Shown: piece after piece, positions 43,772-52,380 of the stretch | Position numbering within the stretch: the stretch's first letter is position 1 | Layout of the letters: every line of letters starts with the position of its first letter | Assembly (NCBI GenBank): GCA_030424715.1 | Contig: JAUHWH010000001.1 | Coordinates: forward strand, 310,001 to 374,000 | Length of the DNA stretch: 64,000 nucleotides | Origin: Bdellovibrionia bacterium | Lineage (GTDB): Bacteria; Bdellovibrionota; Bdellovibrionia; Bdellovibrionales; JAGQZY01 | Direction: 5' to 3' | The notes under the pieces: model-generated | The model's input: the letters and a program-made list of their open reading frames with translations, nothing else | The model's database searches: none | What the model was told of the DNA's origin: nothing | Translations under genes and position numbers: made by a program

Positions 43772-43799
43772 CAAAAAAAAAGGCAACGATCGTTGCCTT
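43772..43799 (-). terminator. Rho-independent terminator of the rpsU-dnaG-rpoD operon
   Basis: A perfect 20-bp palindrome AAGGCAACGATCGTTGCCTT (43780-43799) is followed on the minus strand by a run of eight or more T. It lies 37 bp after the rpoD stop and before tRNA-Met. It is a strong intrinsic terminator by structure. Confidence 0.9.
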
Positions 43800-43835
43800 G
43801 TGTTTAGAACTATTTAAAGCCTTAAAGTTTAAGGC

Positions 43836-45626
43836 TTAGTCGATGAATGTTTTGAGCTTGCCGGATCGTGAAGGATGCCGCAGCTTACGAAGAGCCTTGG
43901 CTTCAATTTGACGAATGCGCTCGCGAGTTACGTTAAAGTCTTGCCCCACCTCTTCAAGGGTGTGGTCGCTCTCTTCACCGATACCAAAACGCATACGAAG
44001 AACCTTCTCTTCACGAGGGGTCAGTGTTGAGAGAACCTTACGGGTCTGCTCAGCCAAGTTGAGGTTGACGATGGCTTCACCGGGATTGATGACTTTTTTG
44101 TCTTCAATAAAGTCACCCAGGTGAGAGTCTTCTTCTTCACCCACAGGAGTCTCAAGAGAGATCGGCTCTTTGGCGATCTTCAAGACCTTGCGGACCTTGT
44201 CCACTGGCATATCCATTTTTACTGCAATTTCTTCTGGCTGTGGCTCACGCCCCAACTCTTGCACCAAATAACGAGAGGTTCGCACCAGCTTGTTGATGGT
44301 CTCGATCATATGAACCGGAATACGAATCGTTCGAGCCTGATCGGCAATCGCTCGAGTGATCGCCTGACGGATCCACCAAGTGGCATAAGTAGAAAACTTA
44401 TAGCCTCGACGATACTCAAACTTATCAACGGCTTTCATCAAACCAATGTTGCCTTCTTGGATAAGGTCAAGAAACTGCAAGCCACGGTTGGTGTATTTTT
44501 TAGCGATCGAAACAACCAAACGAAGGTTGGCCTCAACCAGCTCAGACTTAGCAAGATCAGCTTCGCGCTCCCCTTTCCAAATCTCAGTGTGAGTGTCTCG
44601 AATCCACTCGTAGTGCATTTGCGCATCTTTGTTCAAGCTATCAAGGCGTCTCTGGCCATCGATGGTCTGAAGGTAGAGGGCTCTGAATTTGTTAAATGAC
44701 AGACCCGTGTCTTGGGTCATTTGAGCCATTTCTTTTTCGCTTTCTTCAACACGCTTGTAGCGAGTTGCAAGAGCTTCAACGTCTGTCGAGAACGTTTTGG
44801 TCACGCCAGTTCTGATGCGGCGACGAAGCATGGTCATACGGTTCACGAGGTTTTTAAACTTGATCACAATACGATTGATCGTTTTACGATTAAAGTTGAT
44901 TCGCTCGAAGGTGACCATCAGTTTTTCAAGCTCTTTATCCACAAGAGCTAAGATGCTCTGACGTGTGTCTTTATTAAGATCAGTACGCGACAGCTGCTTG
45001 AAATGCTTAGTGACGCGCTTTTCGTAATCTTTCACTTCACCAATGAGTTCATGAATTTTATCGATATACTCTTGCTCTTCGTACTGAGTCTCTTCGTCCT
45101 CAAGGCCGCGAAAAATCGCTTTCACCTTAAGCTTGCCCTCGTCCACCCGATCACCCAACTGGATGATTTCACGAGTACCAATCGGAGACGTGAGAATCGC
45201 TCTTACGATTTGACGCTCTCCCGTTTCGATTCGTTGGGCAATTTGAACCTCGCCCTCTCTCGTGAGTAGCGAAACACTTCCCATTTTACGAAGATACAAA
45301 CGAACGGGGTCATTAGACTTAACATCGGCTTCTGAAGCTTCATCATCCGAGCTATCGCCCTCTTGATTTTCAAGAAAAGCCGCAGCATCACCACCGTCTT
45401 CAATCTGGTGGTCCGCAATGATAATACCATGGGCCTCTATGGACTGGATGATAATGTCGATTGCCTCTGGAGCGACGATAACCTTGGGGAGAGCCTCATC
45501 GATCTCTTCGACCGTTAAGTCCTCTCCACTCTTTTTAGCAATTTGAATGAGCCTTTCAGCCTCTTCAACTGCCATTTTTTGTTGTTTTGCAACGGACAAC
45601 GGTTTGTCAGTTTTCCCTTTTGCCAT
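43836..45626 (-). CDS. rpoD: Primary RNA polymerase sigma factor (sigma 70)
   Basis: About 596 residues. Sigma region 1.1-like N-terminus, region 1.2 [21 protein letters not shown], region 2 with [41 protein letters not shown] and [13 protein letters not shown] for core binding and -10 recognition, region 3, and region 4.2 helix-turn-helix [22 protein letters not shown]. The long non-conserved region between 1.2 and 2 is present. ATG 45626 is preferred over the TTG one codon earlier, with AGGAG nine bases upstream. It is the last gene of the macromolecular-synthesis operon, 4 bp after dnaG. Confidence 0.98.
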   Translation of the reverse strand: MAKGKTDKPLSVAKQQKMAVEEAERLIQIAKKSGEDLTVEEIDEALPKVIVAPEAIDIIIQSIEAHGIIIADHQIEDGGDAAAFLENQEGDSSDDEASEADVKSNDPVRLYLRKMGSVSLLTREGEVQIAQRIETGERQIVRAILTSPIGTREIIQLGDRVDEGKLKVKAIFRGLEDEETQYEEQEYIDKIHELIGEVKDYEKRVTKHFKQLSRTDLNKDTRQSILALVDKELEKLMVTFERINFNRKTINRIVIKFKNLVNRMTMLRRRIRTGVTKTFSTDVEALATRYKRVEESEKEMAQMTQDTGLSFNKFRALYLQTIDGQRRLDSLNKDAQMHYEWIRDTHTEIWKGEREADLAKSELVEANLRLVVSIAKKYTNRGLQFLDLIQEGNIGLMKAVDKFEYRRGYKFSTYATWWIRQAITRAIADQARTIRIPVHMIETINKLVRTSRYLVQELGREPQPEEIAVKMDMPVDKVRKVLKIAKEPISLETPVGEEEDSHLGDFIEDKKVINPGEAIVNLNLAEQTRKVLSTLTPREEKVLRMRFGIGEESDHTLEEVGQDFNVTRERIRQIEAKALRKLRHPSRSGKLKTFID

Positions 45627-45630
45627 CAAA

Positions 45631-47448
45631 TTATTCTCCTAAGGGGATATTTTTTAATTCTTTAAGTGCTTTACGTTCTTCTTGTATATTCACAAACTGT
45701 TCCATGTTGGACGGGGATGGGTCATTTTTCATCTGTGTGACCAAAACCGATGCCTGACGTCGTAAATAACGGTCCTTAACGCGAATAAAGCACTCCTTAA
45801 GTAAGTATTCATCCTGATCCGAGCCACTTTCACCTGACGAAATATTGATCAGATTGACAATTTTTTCAGGGTTTTGAACCCGTGAAACAACCAAGTGGGC
45901 CAGCTTATCAAAGTTCTCTGGCTCTTGTCCATATTGCGCCACCACCTGTGAAAAGATGTTTTTCAGGTCTTTATGGTCAAGCACCTCTAAACCTTGTTGG
46001 TTAACAAAAAAATCAAGATATTTCAATGACTTAAGCGAAAGTCCCAACAGAACCAACTCATCTTCGTTCACTCCCCCCAGAGAGAGAGCTTCGTCCGCTT
46101 CATCAAAAGAGGGCGCTTTTGGCTTTAAAACCGGGGTTTTGGGCTTCTCGCCCCCCATCACCCAAGCGTAAACCTTGCGAGGCTCTTCGTTGAGGCGCCG
46201 AGCTAGCTCCTCAGTGTACATCTGCAACAGGCGCGCATCACCCAGCATTTTTAGTAGGGGGGCCGCTTGGTCGATGATTTGAATTTTACCCTTGGGGTCT
46301 CCACGGTAACCATCGAACCACCCCTTCATTAAACTGAGAAACAAATCTTGTGATTGTTGCGCATCTTCGAGAAAGCTCTCTTTGCCATTTTCAGAAATGT
46401 AATCATCAGGATCTTTGCCCTCAGGCAAAACAAAAATCTGGGGCAACAGGTCATGTTTAAAAAAGTTGGGGAGACTGCGGGCGCTTGCGGTTTGCCCGGC
46501 TTGGTCACCATCAAAAAGCAAGACAACATTTTTAGTCCAGCGTTTTAAAACTCGCACATGGTTTTCAGTTAAAGCCGTACCCAATGTGGCCACAACATTC
46601 TTTACGCCGCGACCATAGAGAGCTAACAGATCCATATAACCCTCAACAACAAAAACACGATCGGCGCTACGAATGTGTTTCGCCGATTTGTCGAGACCAT
46701 AAAAACTATGACCTTTTTTAAAAATATCCGACTCGACACTGTTGATGTATTTGGGCTGACCCTGATCAATAATCCGCCCACCAAAGCCAATGACTTCTGA
46801 ATCAATAGCAAAAATCGGAAACATCAGGCGGTCTCGAAACAAATCAAAATGCCCGCCTTTTTTATTGGCTCGAATCAACCCTAACTTTTGAGAAACGTTT
46901 GTCGGAACCCCTTTTTTCGCTAGGTAATTGGTCAGATCGTCCCATGGCTCCGGAGCATAACCAATACGAAACTCATCAATGATTTCATCAGTTAAATTGC
47001 GACGCTTGAGATACTCTTGCAGCTTGTGATCTTTCGGCAAAGACTTTAGCTTTTGGTGGTAGAAGACTGCTGCAAACTTATTCGCCCGATACATTTGTTT
47101 TTTAAGATCTTGCGAGACCCGCCGAGAGGGGCCTTTGCTGGGCTCCGTCTCACGGGGCAATTCAATGTGAGCGCGGTTCGCTAAATATTCTATCGCCTCG
47201 ACAAAGGAAAATCCGCTATAGGTTTTCAAAAAAGTGAGGATGTTGCCTCCCTTTTTACAACCAAAACAATGATAGAGCTGCTTGCCCTCTGAAACTGAGA
47301 AGCTCGGTGATTTCTCATTGTGGTCAGGGAAAGGGCAAAGTCCGGTGTGTTGATCGCCCCGCCCTTTTAATTCTGTGTATTGAGAAATAATCTCGACGAT
47401 ATTATTCGCATCAATGACTTTTTGGATGAAGTTTTCGTCGAATCTCAA
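45631..47448 (-). CDS. dnaG: DNA primase
   Basis: A 605-residue primase. The N-terminal zinc-binding domain is [15 protein letters not shown]...[11 protein letters not shown]. The TOPRIM catalytic core follows with [13 protein letters not shown] and [12 protein letters not shown], and [19 protein letters not shown] precedes it. The C-terminal 150 residues would contact DnaB helicase. The TTG start at 47448 has AAAGG seven bases upstream. It sits between yqeY and rpoD in the classic operon. Confidence 0.97.
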   Translation of the reverse strand: MRFDENFIQKVIDANNIVEIISQYTELKGRGDQHTGLCPFPDHNEKSPSFSVSEGKQLYHCFGCKKGGNILTFLKTYSGFSFVEAIEYLANRAHIELPRETEPSKGPSRRVSQDLKKQMYRANKFAAVFYHQKLKSLPKDHKLQEYLKRRNLTDEIIDEFRIGYAPEPWDDLTNYLAKKGVPTNVSQKLGLIRANKKGGHFDLFRDRLMFPIFAIDSEVIGFGGRIIDQGQPKYINSVESDIFKKGHSFYGLDKSAKHIRSADRVFVVEGYMDLLALYGRGVKNVVATLGTALTENHVRVLKRWTKNVVLLFDGDQAGQTASARSLPNFFKHDLLPQIFVLPEGKDPDDYISENGKESFLEDAQQSQDLFLSLMKGWFDGYRGDPKGKIQIIDQAAPLLKMLGDARLLQMYTEELARRLNEEPRKVYAWVMGGEKPKTPVLKPKAPSFDEADEALSLGGVNEDELVLLGLSLKSLKYLDFFVNQQGLEVLDHKDLKNIFSQVVAQYGQEPENFDKLAHLVVSRVQNPEKIVNLINISSGESGSDQDEYLLKECFIRVKDRYLRRQASVLVTQMKNDPSPSNMEQFVNIQEERKALKELKNIPLGE

Positions 47449-47458
47449 AGCGGTGCCT

Positions 47459-47905
47459 TTACGAAAGCTTGGCTTTGACGATTTGACTCACTAGCTTGTT
47501 ATCGGCGGAGCCTTGGGTTTTACCGTTAACGGCACCCATAACCTTACCCATGTCTTTCATGGAGGTGGCACCCATTTCGGTGATGACAGCGGCTACGATC
47601 TCGGTGATTTGGGCCTCGGTCATTGGTTCTGGTAAATACTTTTCAAGCACCTGCAACTCCTTTTGTTCTTGTAGAACAAGGTCATCCCGACCCGCCTTTT
47701 GGAACTGCTCAATAGAGTCTTTGCGCTGTTTGGATAACTTCTTTAAGACACTGATCACATCTTCATCGGTTAAATCATTGGGGCGAGCTTCGATCTCTTT
47801 GTTTTTGATAGCCGAAGTCACCATACGAAGCGCCGAGACCGTTTCCGTGTCCCGGGCCTTCATAGATGTTTTAATATCAGTGTTAATTTGTTCTTTTAAG
47901 GACAT
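47459..47905 (-). CDS. yqeY: GatB/YqeY domain protein
   Basis: A 148-residue helical protein resembling the tRNA-binding tail of GatB: SLKEQINTDIKTSMKARDT at the start, ALRMVTSAIKNKEIEARP, and EMGATSMKDMGKVMGAV near the end. Its exact role is unsettled, and it is thought to contact tRNA. Its place between rpsU and dnaG matches the macromolecular-synthesis operon of many bacteria. It starts 2 bp after the rpsU stop. Confidence 0.93.
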   Translation of the reverse strand: MSLKEQINTDIKTSMKARDTETVSALRMVTSAIKNKEIEARPNDLTDEDVISVLKKLSKQRKDSIEQFQKAGRDDLVLQEQKELQVLEKYLPEPMTEAQITEIVAAVITEMGATSMKDMGKVMGAVNGKTQGSADNKLVSQIVKAKLS

Positions 47906-47907
47906 GC

Positions 47908-48114
47908 TTAATCAAATCCTTTACGTGCTTTCTTTACAAGACGCTTACGTGCAGCAATCGACTTCTTTTTAAGACGAATACTGGGCTTTTCGTAGTGCTC
48001 TCTTTTTTTAACTTCAGAGAGAACGCCCGATTTTTCACAAGACTTCTTAAAACGACGAAACGCTTGCTCAAAACCCTCACTATCGCGGACCTTTACAAAT
48101 GACAAAACAATCAC
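47908..48114 (-). CDS. rpsU: 30S ribosomal protein S21
   Basis: S21 is a small basic protein of the 30S platform. The family core [18 protein letters not shown] and [21 protein letters not shown] is plain. The frame is open far upstream (to 48255), but normal S21 size (about 65-70 residues) points to GTG 48114, or TTG 48105, which has AAGGTG six bases upstream. The C-terminus is rich in Lys and Arg. It is the first gene of the rpsU-yqeY-dnaG-rpoD operon and is divergent from tadA. Confidence 0.95.
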   Translation of the reverse strand: MIVLSFVKVRDSEGFEQAFRRFKKSCEKSGVLSEVKKREHYEKPSIRLKKKSIAARKRLVKKARKGFD

Positions 48115-48200
48115 CTTCCCTTCATACTGTGTCGTAGGATATAGCAGCTTTGACCACCCAGCACAACACAAACAGGGTTTGAGAACCAAGGAGAAGGCCT

Positions 48201-48707
48201 GTGGATCAAGAAACCATCGACCAGTCGTTTTTGTCCCAGTGCCTGGACTTAGCAAAAAGGGCGGGCCAGCGACAAGAGGTGCCCGTGGGAGCTCTCGTTG
48301 TCGACAACCTCACTGGTCAGATCGTCTCAAAATCATTTAATTTGCGCGAAACCCTCAACACCCCCCTTGCTCACGCCGAGGTCATGGCCATTCACAAAGC
48401 CTGTAAAAAACTGGGGCGCTGGCGCCTCTCCGGGCACACCTTGTACTCCAGCCTGGAGCCCTGCGTCATGTGCTCAGGGGTGATCATCCAGAGTCGGCTG
48501 GACCGGGTCGTCTATTCCGCCACAGACACCAAGGGCGGCGGCCAGAGCCTATTTCAGCTGTTGGATAACCCAAAGCAGAACCATCAGGTGGAATGGACAA
48601 AGGGTCCCTTTGAAGCGGATAACCAATCTCTTTTGAAAGCCTTTTTTAAAGCTCGAAGAGCCAAACCAGGTTCTGGTAACAAGCCTTACGGCGAGAGACA
48701 AAAGTAG
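48201..48707 (+). CDS. tadA: tRNA-specific adenosine deaminase
   Basis: A 168-residue cytidine-deaminase-fold enzyme that makes inosine at position 34 of tRNA-Arg(ACG). The zinc site is [10 protein letters not shown] with catalytic Glu, and PCVMCSGVI with two Cys. Near the C-terminus are further family features ([22 protein letters not shown]). The GTG start at 48201 has AAGGAGAAGG upstream. Two other deaminase-fold proteins can be confused with it, but length and the HAEVMAI...EPCVMC pairing fit TadA best. Confidence 0.93.
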   Translation: MDQETIDQSFLSQCLDLAKRAGQRQEVPVGALVVDNLTGQIVSKSFNLRETLNTPLAHAEVMAIHKACKKLGRWRLSGHTLYSSLEPCVMCSGVIIQSRLDRVVYSATDTKGGGQSLFQLLDNPKQNHQVEWTKGPFEADNQSLLKAFFKARRAKPGSGNKPYGERQK

Positions 48708-48772
48708 TAGATTCACCCCAAGAAGACCAATGCACTGGCTCCACTGAGGCTCAATCGAATACACTTAAAGGT

Positions 48773-49534
48773 GTGATAAGAACTCTGCTATTCATCGCCA
48801 TTTTATCAAACGGACCGGGAGTGCTGGCCTTCTGGGAGACCACCCAATCTAACAAAACCACAGAAGTGGACATGGTGAGCCGCGACTTCAAAGACATTCG
48901 AGTCTCCGAGTTTGTACAGCTCGCCAGCTTTGAGCCAGAAGGCCTTCTCTCTGGGGTGCGCCTCCAGTGCACGCCGGGGGAGCAACGGCGGTCTTCATTT
49001 TTTGTCCCAGCCCGCAATACAAACATCATGTTCTGCGAGGATGACTGTGACCGTCGGCCAATACCCGGCGCTCGAGGCCCCAAAACCTCCCTTGAGTGCG
49101 CCAATTACATTGATACCTTTATCCGCGAATGTGTTGAAGCCATGGGCTGCATCGACAACGTGCAATTCTGTGGCGTCGGCGGCCACGCCAAACGCTACAA
49201 AAACACCGGTCGAAAAAACAAATCGCCCAGTCGACATAGCACGGGCGACGCCCTCGATCTCTTTGGCGTGAAATGCACGCGCCGAGGTCCAGGTGGCGTG
49301 GGTCGCCAAAACTTCAACCTGGAGCTGTCCAGCAAAGGCCGGGCTCGCAACACCAAGGAGTACGACGCCTTCTTAGCCTGCTGGCGCGATAAAATGGAAA
49401 AAAGTCGCCCACGGGCCCGTGGCCACAAGGGCGCTATCGCCTGCCAAGGGGCTGAAAAACCAAACAATGCTCTTCATAACGACCACATTCATCTCTCTTG
49501 CCCCACCCCGCGCAGAAGAACGGGAGGAACCTGA
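48773..49534 (+). CDS. Secreted extensin-like / M15-type peptidase domain protein
   Basis: A 253-residue protein with a signal peptide (TLLFIAILSNGPGVLA). The C-terminal half carries the zinc-peptidase pattern of D,D-carboxypeptidases and extensin-like proteins: SRHSTGDALDLFG, an exact SxHxxGxAxD match, and HNDHIHLSC, the HxH pair. Several cysteines (FCEDDC, ECANYI, GCIDNVQFCG) suggest disulfides in the periplasm or outside. It probably cuts or remodels peptidoglycan peptides. Its stop overlaps the next secreted-protein gene (TGATG). The GTG start lacks a clear ribosome binding site. Confidence 0.8.
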   Translation: MIRTLLFIAILSNGPGVLAFWETTQSNKTTEVDMVSRDFKDIRVSEFVQLASFEPEGLLSGVRLQCTPGEQRRSSFFVPARNTNIMFCEDDCDRRPIPGARGPKTSLECANYIDTFIRECVEAMGCIDNVQFCGVGGHAKRYKNTGRKNKSPSRHSTGDALDLFGVKCTRRGPGGVGRQNFNLELSSKGRARNTKEYDAFLACWRDKMEKSRPRARGHKGAIACQGAEKPNNALHNDHIHLSCPTPRRRTGGT

Positions 49535-49917
49535 TGCCACTTAATGTCCTACTCATCATTGGCCTTATGGCACCACTTTTTGCCAAAGACGCCGACCCCA
49601 ACGGATTTTTTAAAGACCGCACTTGGTCCATCTCCGCCGGTGGAAAAAACAAGATCGAGGCCCGCTCCCAGTACCTCGAAGAGCCCGTGCAACGCCCCAA
49701 TCGCATCGTTGCCCATTTGATATGCAAGGGCCAGGAGCCTGTTGAAGTCCTCAGCAAACGCTACTGTGGCATTAATTACCTGAAAGAAGTGGGCGGCAAA
49801 CTGGAAGTCTTGTTTCTCGACTACGATTCATCGTCGCCCGAAGGCTATTGCACCCGCAAGCGCATTCAGCGTTTTGAAATCCCCAATTGCCCTGGAGCCA
49901 AAAAAGGCTCCCGCTAA
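49534..49917 (+). CDS. Small secreted protein, unknown function
   Basis: Not recognised. ATG 49534, with GGGAGGA upstream and overlapping the previous stop by one base, gives 127 residues with a signal peptide (LNVLLIIGLMAPLFAKD). The mature part is basic and holds four cysteines in order (HLICKG, KRYCGINY, EGYCTRKR, IPNCPG), probably two disulfides. Tight coupling with the extensin-like peptidase gene suggests they act together outside the cytoplasm, perhaps as enzyme and partner. This is inference. Confidence 0.75.
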   Translation: MPLNVLLIIGLMAPLFAKDADPNGFFKDRTWSISAGGKNKIEARSQYLEEPVQRPNRIVAHLICKGQEPVEVLSKRYCGINYLKEVGGKLEVLFLDYDSSSPEGYCTRKRIQRFEIPNCPGAKKGSR

Positions 49918-50261
49918 TAACATCACTCAACCTTTACGCACCCTCAAGTGCTGTTCTGCAGATATCTTAAATCCATCAGCAATGTCTCTGAGTCTTCTAT
50001 CGATGGTGCTAATGGCTCGGTGACCAATTTGGTTCCAAGGTGAAACCGTAAATTGTCATTATTACAAGACGAGGTCTCTAAGAGGAAATAAGCGGCCCTC
50101 TCAGCTGGCACAGCAATTGCTTTATAGGAGGGTGTTGTACGTTAATTGAAGTTGTACGTTTGCTGATCCCTGAAGTCCTAGCTTCCGAACTTAAATTTAT
50201 CTCCCCCCCCAAAAATTTAATTTCATAAGGAACTAGGGCCTCAGCGGATTTTTTTTGCCGC
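49918..50261. other. Gene-poor intergenic stretch with a 10-bp direct repeat
   Basis: No convincing gene or RNA is seen in these 344 bp. A 10-base direct repeat GTTGTACGTT occurs at 50134-50143 and 50151-50160 (17-bp period, less than two helix turns) just after GGAGGG. An imperfect hairpin CCTCAGCGG...CCGCTCAGG lies at about 50250-50275 across the end of the next gene but has no T run. A 70-codon minus-strand frame through the region has no supporting features. Confidence 0.4.
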
Positions 50262-51143
50262 TCAGGCTTCGAGAGACCTCTCACCTTCATCTATTTTATC
50301 TGTCACCGGAAATAATTGAATATTCACCTGATAAACTCGATCACCAGGCCGCTGCTCTCTGTTCATAGAAATGTCTTTTTGCAGTTGTTTTCTCAGTTTG
50401 CGTAGTTCGAAGCGAACCATTTCGTATTCTTTTTCGGTCATCGCCATCGTGAATCCACCCACTTCTCGATCTTGCGGAGTGTATTTATGGAGGCTTTCTA
50501 GGCCGAGGTAAATCAATTCGGATTGAATTTTTCTAACCAACTCGGCCGGCACGTTATCTAAACCAGAAAGACCGGTGCCCGTTTTTTTTGCCACCCCATT
50601 TTCATCGATCTCAATGTCTCCCGAGGACACCAGGCTGGCCAAGGCTTGCTGAATTTGAGCTTCATTCACTTGGCCTCGCAAAAGTTTGCGCAATTCACTG
50701 GGCTGAAAGTTCGCTCCGCGTTGTTCGACCATGGCATATAAAACCCAAACCAACCAACTGGAGACTTGATCCCAAGTTTTCTTGCTGATCAGGCCCGCCT
50801 GAATCGATCGTTTCGCACGATACTCGGAGAGCTCTTTGAGGTGACGTGTGCGTTGCAGAGGATCTTTCTCTTGGCAGTACTGCACCAGCAGGTCGAATTC
50901 TTTCGCTTGCGACCGACTGTGCTTCAGAGCGCGAGAAAACTTTCGAGTCATGTCGTGGGAAAGGTTACGTTTGCCTTCAATGATGAGTTTTAAATAGTTC
51001 GGGGACTTGATATCAGCCGCTGTCGAAAAATCAGAGTAAGAATAGGAGCGAAGACGCCCTTTCGTTTCAAACACTTTAAAATCATAAAATGCAGCCAGAT
51101 ATTTACGGTAGTCTACGTATTCAGAAAGCTCGGGATATTCCAT
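50262..51143 (-). CDS. TIGR02147-family protein (predicted DNA-binding regulator)
   Basis: A 293-residue protein matching the TIGR02147/DUF4423 pattern: YRKYLAAFYDFK near the N-terminus, SPNYLKLIIEGKRNLSHDM resembling a helix-turn-helix, LVQYCQEKDPLQRTRHLKEL, then WLVWVLYAMVE and a second winged-helix-like region (EAQIQQALASLVSSGDIEIDENG), ending with VYQVNIQLFPVTD. The family is known mainly as paralogous sets in Bdellovibrio and Fibrobacter, so it helps place the organism. Function is not established. GGGAGGGG lies just before the ATG. Confidence 0.88.
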   Translation of the reverse strand: MEYPELSEYVDYRKYLAAFYDFKVFETKGRLRSYSYSDFSTAADIKSPNYLKLIIEGKRNLSHDMTRKFSRALKHSRSQAKEFDLLVQYCQEKDPLQRTRHLKELSEYRAKRSIQAGLISKKTWDQVSSWLVWVLYAMVEQRGANFQPSELRKLLRGQVNEAQIQQALASLVSSGDIEIDENGVAKKTGTGLSGLDNVPAELVRKIQSELIYLGLESLHKYTPQDREVGGFTMAMTEKEYEMVRFELRKLRKQLQKDISMNREQRPGDRVYQVNIQLFPVTDKIDEGERSLEA

Positions 51144-51271
51144 TGCCCCTCCCTATAATAACTATAGGCTTTCAAAGACTGGTTAAAATTTCAACCTTTC
51201 CAGCATGTGGCAGAGCGTAAATCTCTGAAAATTTTAACTTTATTGAAAACTGATCATTTTTTAGGCCACCC

Positions 51272-52096
51272 TCAAGAGCCAGGAAAAAGCTCTGACTTTT
51301 TGTTCAGAAAATCACAGCTGTGCTGGTGATCTCTGAGCCATTCTTTGGCGCGGTGCCGATGATCGGTGTATTGCTCAACCAAATGCCAAAAATGGGATGA
51401 GTGGTTTTTATGGCGAATGTGAGCGAGTTCATGGATGAGAACATAGTCAACCACTTGAATCGGAGCCACGATAAGCTTAAAATTTAGGCTGATTTTATTG
51501 TTGGCCGAGCAGCTACCCCAAATACTCTTTTGTCCGCGAAACTGCACCCCAGTTGGAAACAGCTGCATTTTTTGACTGAAGTACTTCAGACGGTCAGACA
51601 TCACTTTTTCGGCCACCTGCCGGTAGGATTTCTTAAACGATTGGTAATATTTGCGTCTCTCATTGGGTGAGAAGTCGGCTTCGGCAACCGGCGAGCGAAA
51701 ATGGATCTCTTGGTCATGAAACGACAAATTCAGAGGCGCCCCCGCAATAATACGAAGACGATATTCGGTCCCCAAAAAAGGAAAGACCTCCCCCGAGGCA
51801 AACCTCTTGGGTGGGTATTTGTCGCGCAACTTGGCGGATTCGGCCAGAGAAGTGTCCACCCAATCACGATGGGAGGCCAAGAATTTTATAATCTGCCGCT
51901 GACTCAATGTTCGGTTGGCAGAAACCCGGATCGCCCCACTGGGATGAATAGTCACCCCCAAACGACGCTGAAAAGCCTTTCTTCGAACCTCAACGCGATG
52001 GCCCTCAAATATTAGAATCTCTTTGTCCACGGAACCAATGTACCCTTGCTCCCATTTTTTGAAAAGCGGATTACCGCGCCCACCACCACCTCGCAA
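51272..52096 (-). CDS. YgjP/SprT-like metallopeptidase (M48-related, DUF45)
   Basis: A protein of 250-274 residues. The zinc motif is DYVLIHELAHIRHKNHSSHFW (HExxH plus a later His), preceded by the family signature SIWGSCSANNKISLNFKL. The first half is a beta-rich domain (VEVRRKAFQRRLGVTIHPSGAIRV). This matches the YgjP group of small, cytoplasmic zinc peptidases of poorly known substrate. The start is uncertain: the frame opens at 52096, while GTG 52030 (VDKEILIFEGHRV) gives an N-terminus closer to the family. Neither has a clear ribosome binding site. Confidence 0.87.
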   Translation of the reverse strand: MRGGGGRGNPLFKKWEQGYIGSVDKEILIFEGHRVEVRRKAFQRRLGVTIHPSGAIRVSANRTLSQRQIIKFLASHRDWVDTSLAESAKLRDKYPPKRFASGEVFPFLGTEYRLRIIAGAPLNLSFHDQEIHFRSPVAEADFSPNERRKYYQSFKKSYRQVAEKVMSDRLKYFSQKMQLFPTGVQFRGQKSIWGSCSANNKISLNFKLIVAPIQVVDYVLIHELAHIRHKNHSSHFWHLVEQYTDHRHRAKEWLRDHQHSCDFLNKKSELFPGS

Positions 52097-52220
52097 CAGT
52101 CAAAGTGCAAAGAAACAGGCACCCTATCAGCAATTCCCACACCTTTAGAGACCCCGTTTTCCAAGGGAATTGAGACCCCTGGCCCCATCCGCCATCTGAG
52201 ACTAGGGGCACCATCCAGCT

Positions 52221-52249
52221 TTGCCTTGCCCTGCCCGACTCCCTACGTT
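52221..52249 (+). promoter_or_regulatory. Candidate sigma-70 promoter of the SRP RNA gene
   Basis: TTGCCT (52221-52226) and TACGTT (52244-52249) are spaced by 17 bp. Transcription would begin at about 52256, just before the SRP RNA. The -10 box is a weak match, so this is a positional suggestion. The rest of 52097-52220 holds nothing recognisable. Confidence 0.4.
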
Positions 52250-52256
52250 AGATTGG

Positions 52257-52380
52257 CCACGGCTGAGTCCCGTACAATAGCGATCTTGTGAATCCCGCCA
52301 GGTCCGGAAGGAAGCAACGGTAGCATGTATCCTATGTGCTACGGGTTGCTCGGCCGCTTAATCTCTGGGTTGGGGACTCA
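52257..52380 (+). ncRNA. ffs: Signal recognition particle RNA (4.5S-like)
   Basis: The conserved SRP domain is unmistakable: GCCAGGTCCGGAAGGAAGCA at 52298-52317 with the GGAA tetraloop and the flanking symmetric loop that binds Ffh. Outer pairing can be drawn between TGAGTCCC (52264-52271) and GGGACTCA (52373-52380), which would close a hairpin of about 117 nt. The last paired base is the A of the dnaX start codon, so the 3' end may instead lie slightly earlier. An SRP RNA gene just upstream of dnaX is also seen in other bacteria. Confidence 0.92.

Noticed and set aside
50078-50290. 70-codon minus-strand ORF after the TIGR02147 gene
   Set aside because: It starts inside the end of the TIGR02147 gene, has no ribosome binding site of its own and no recognisable features.
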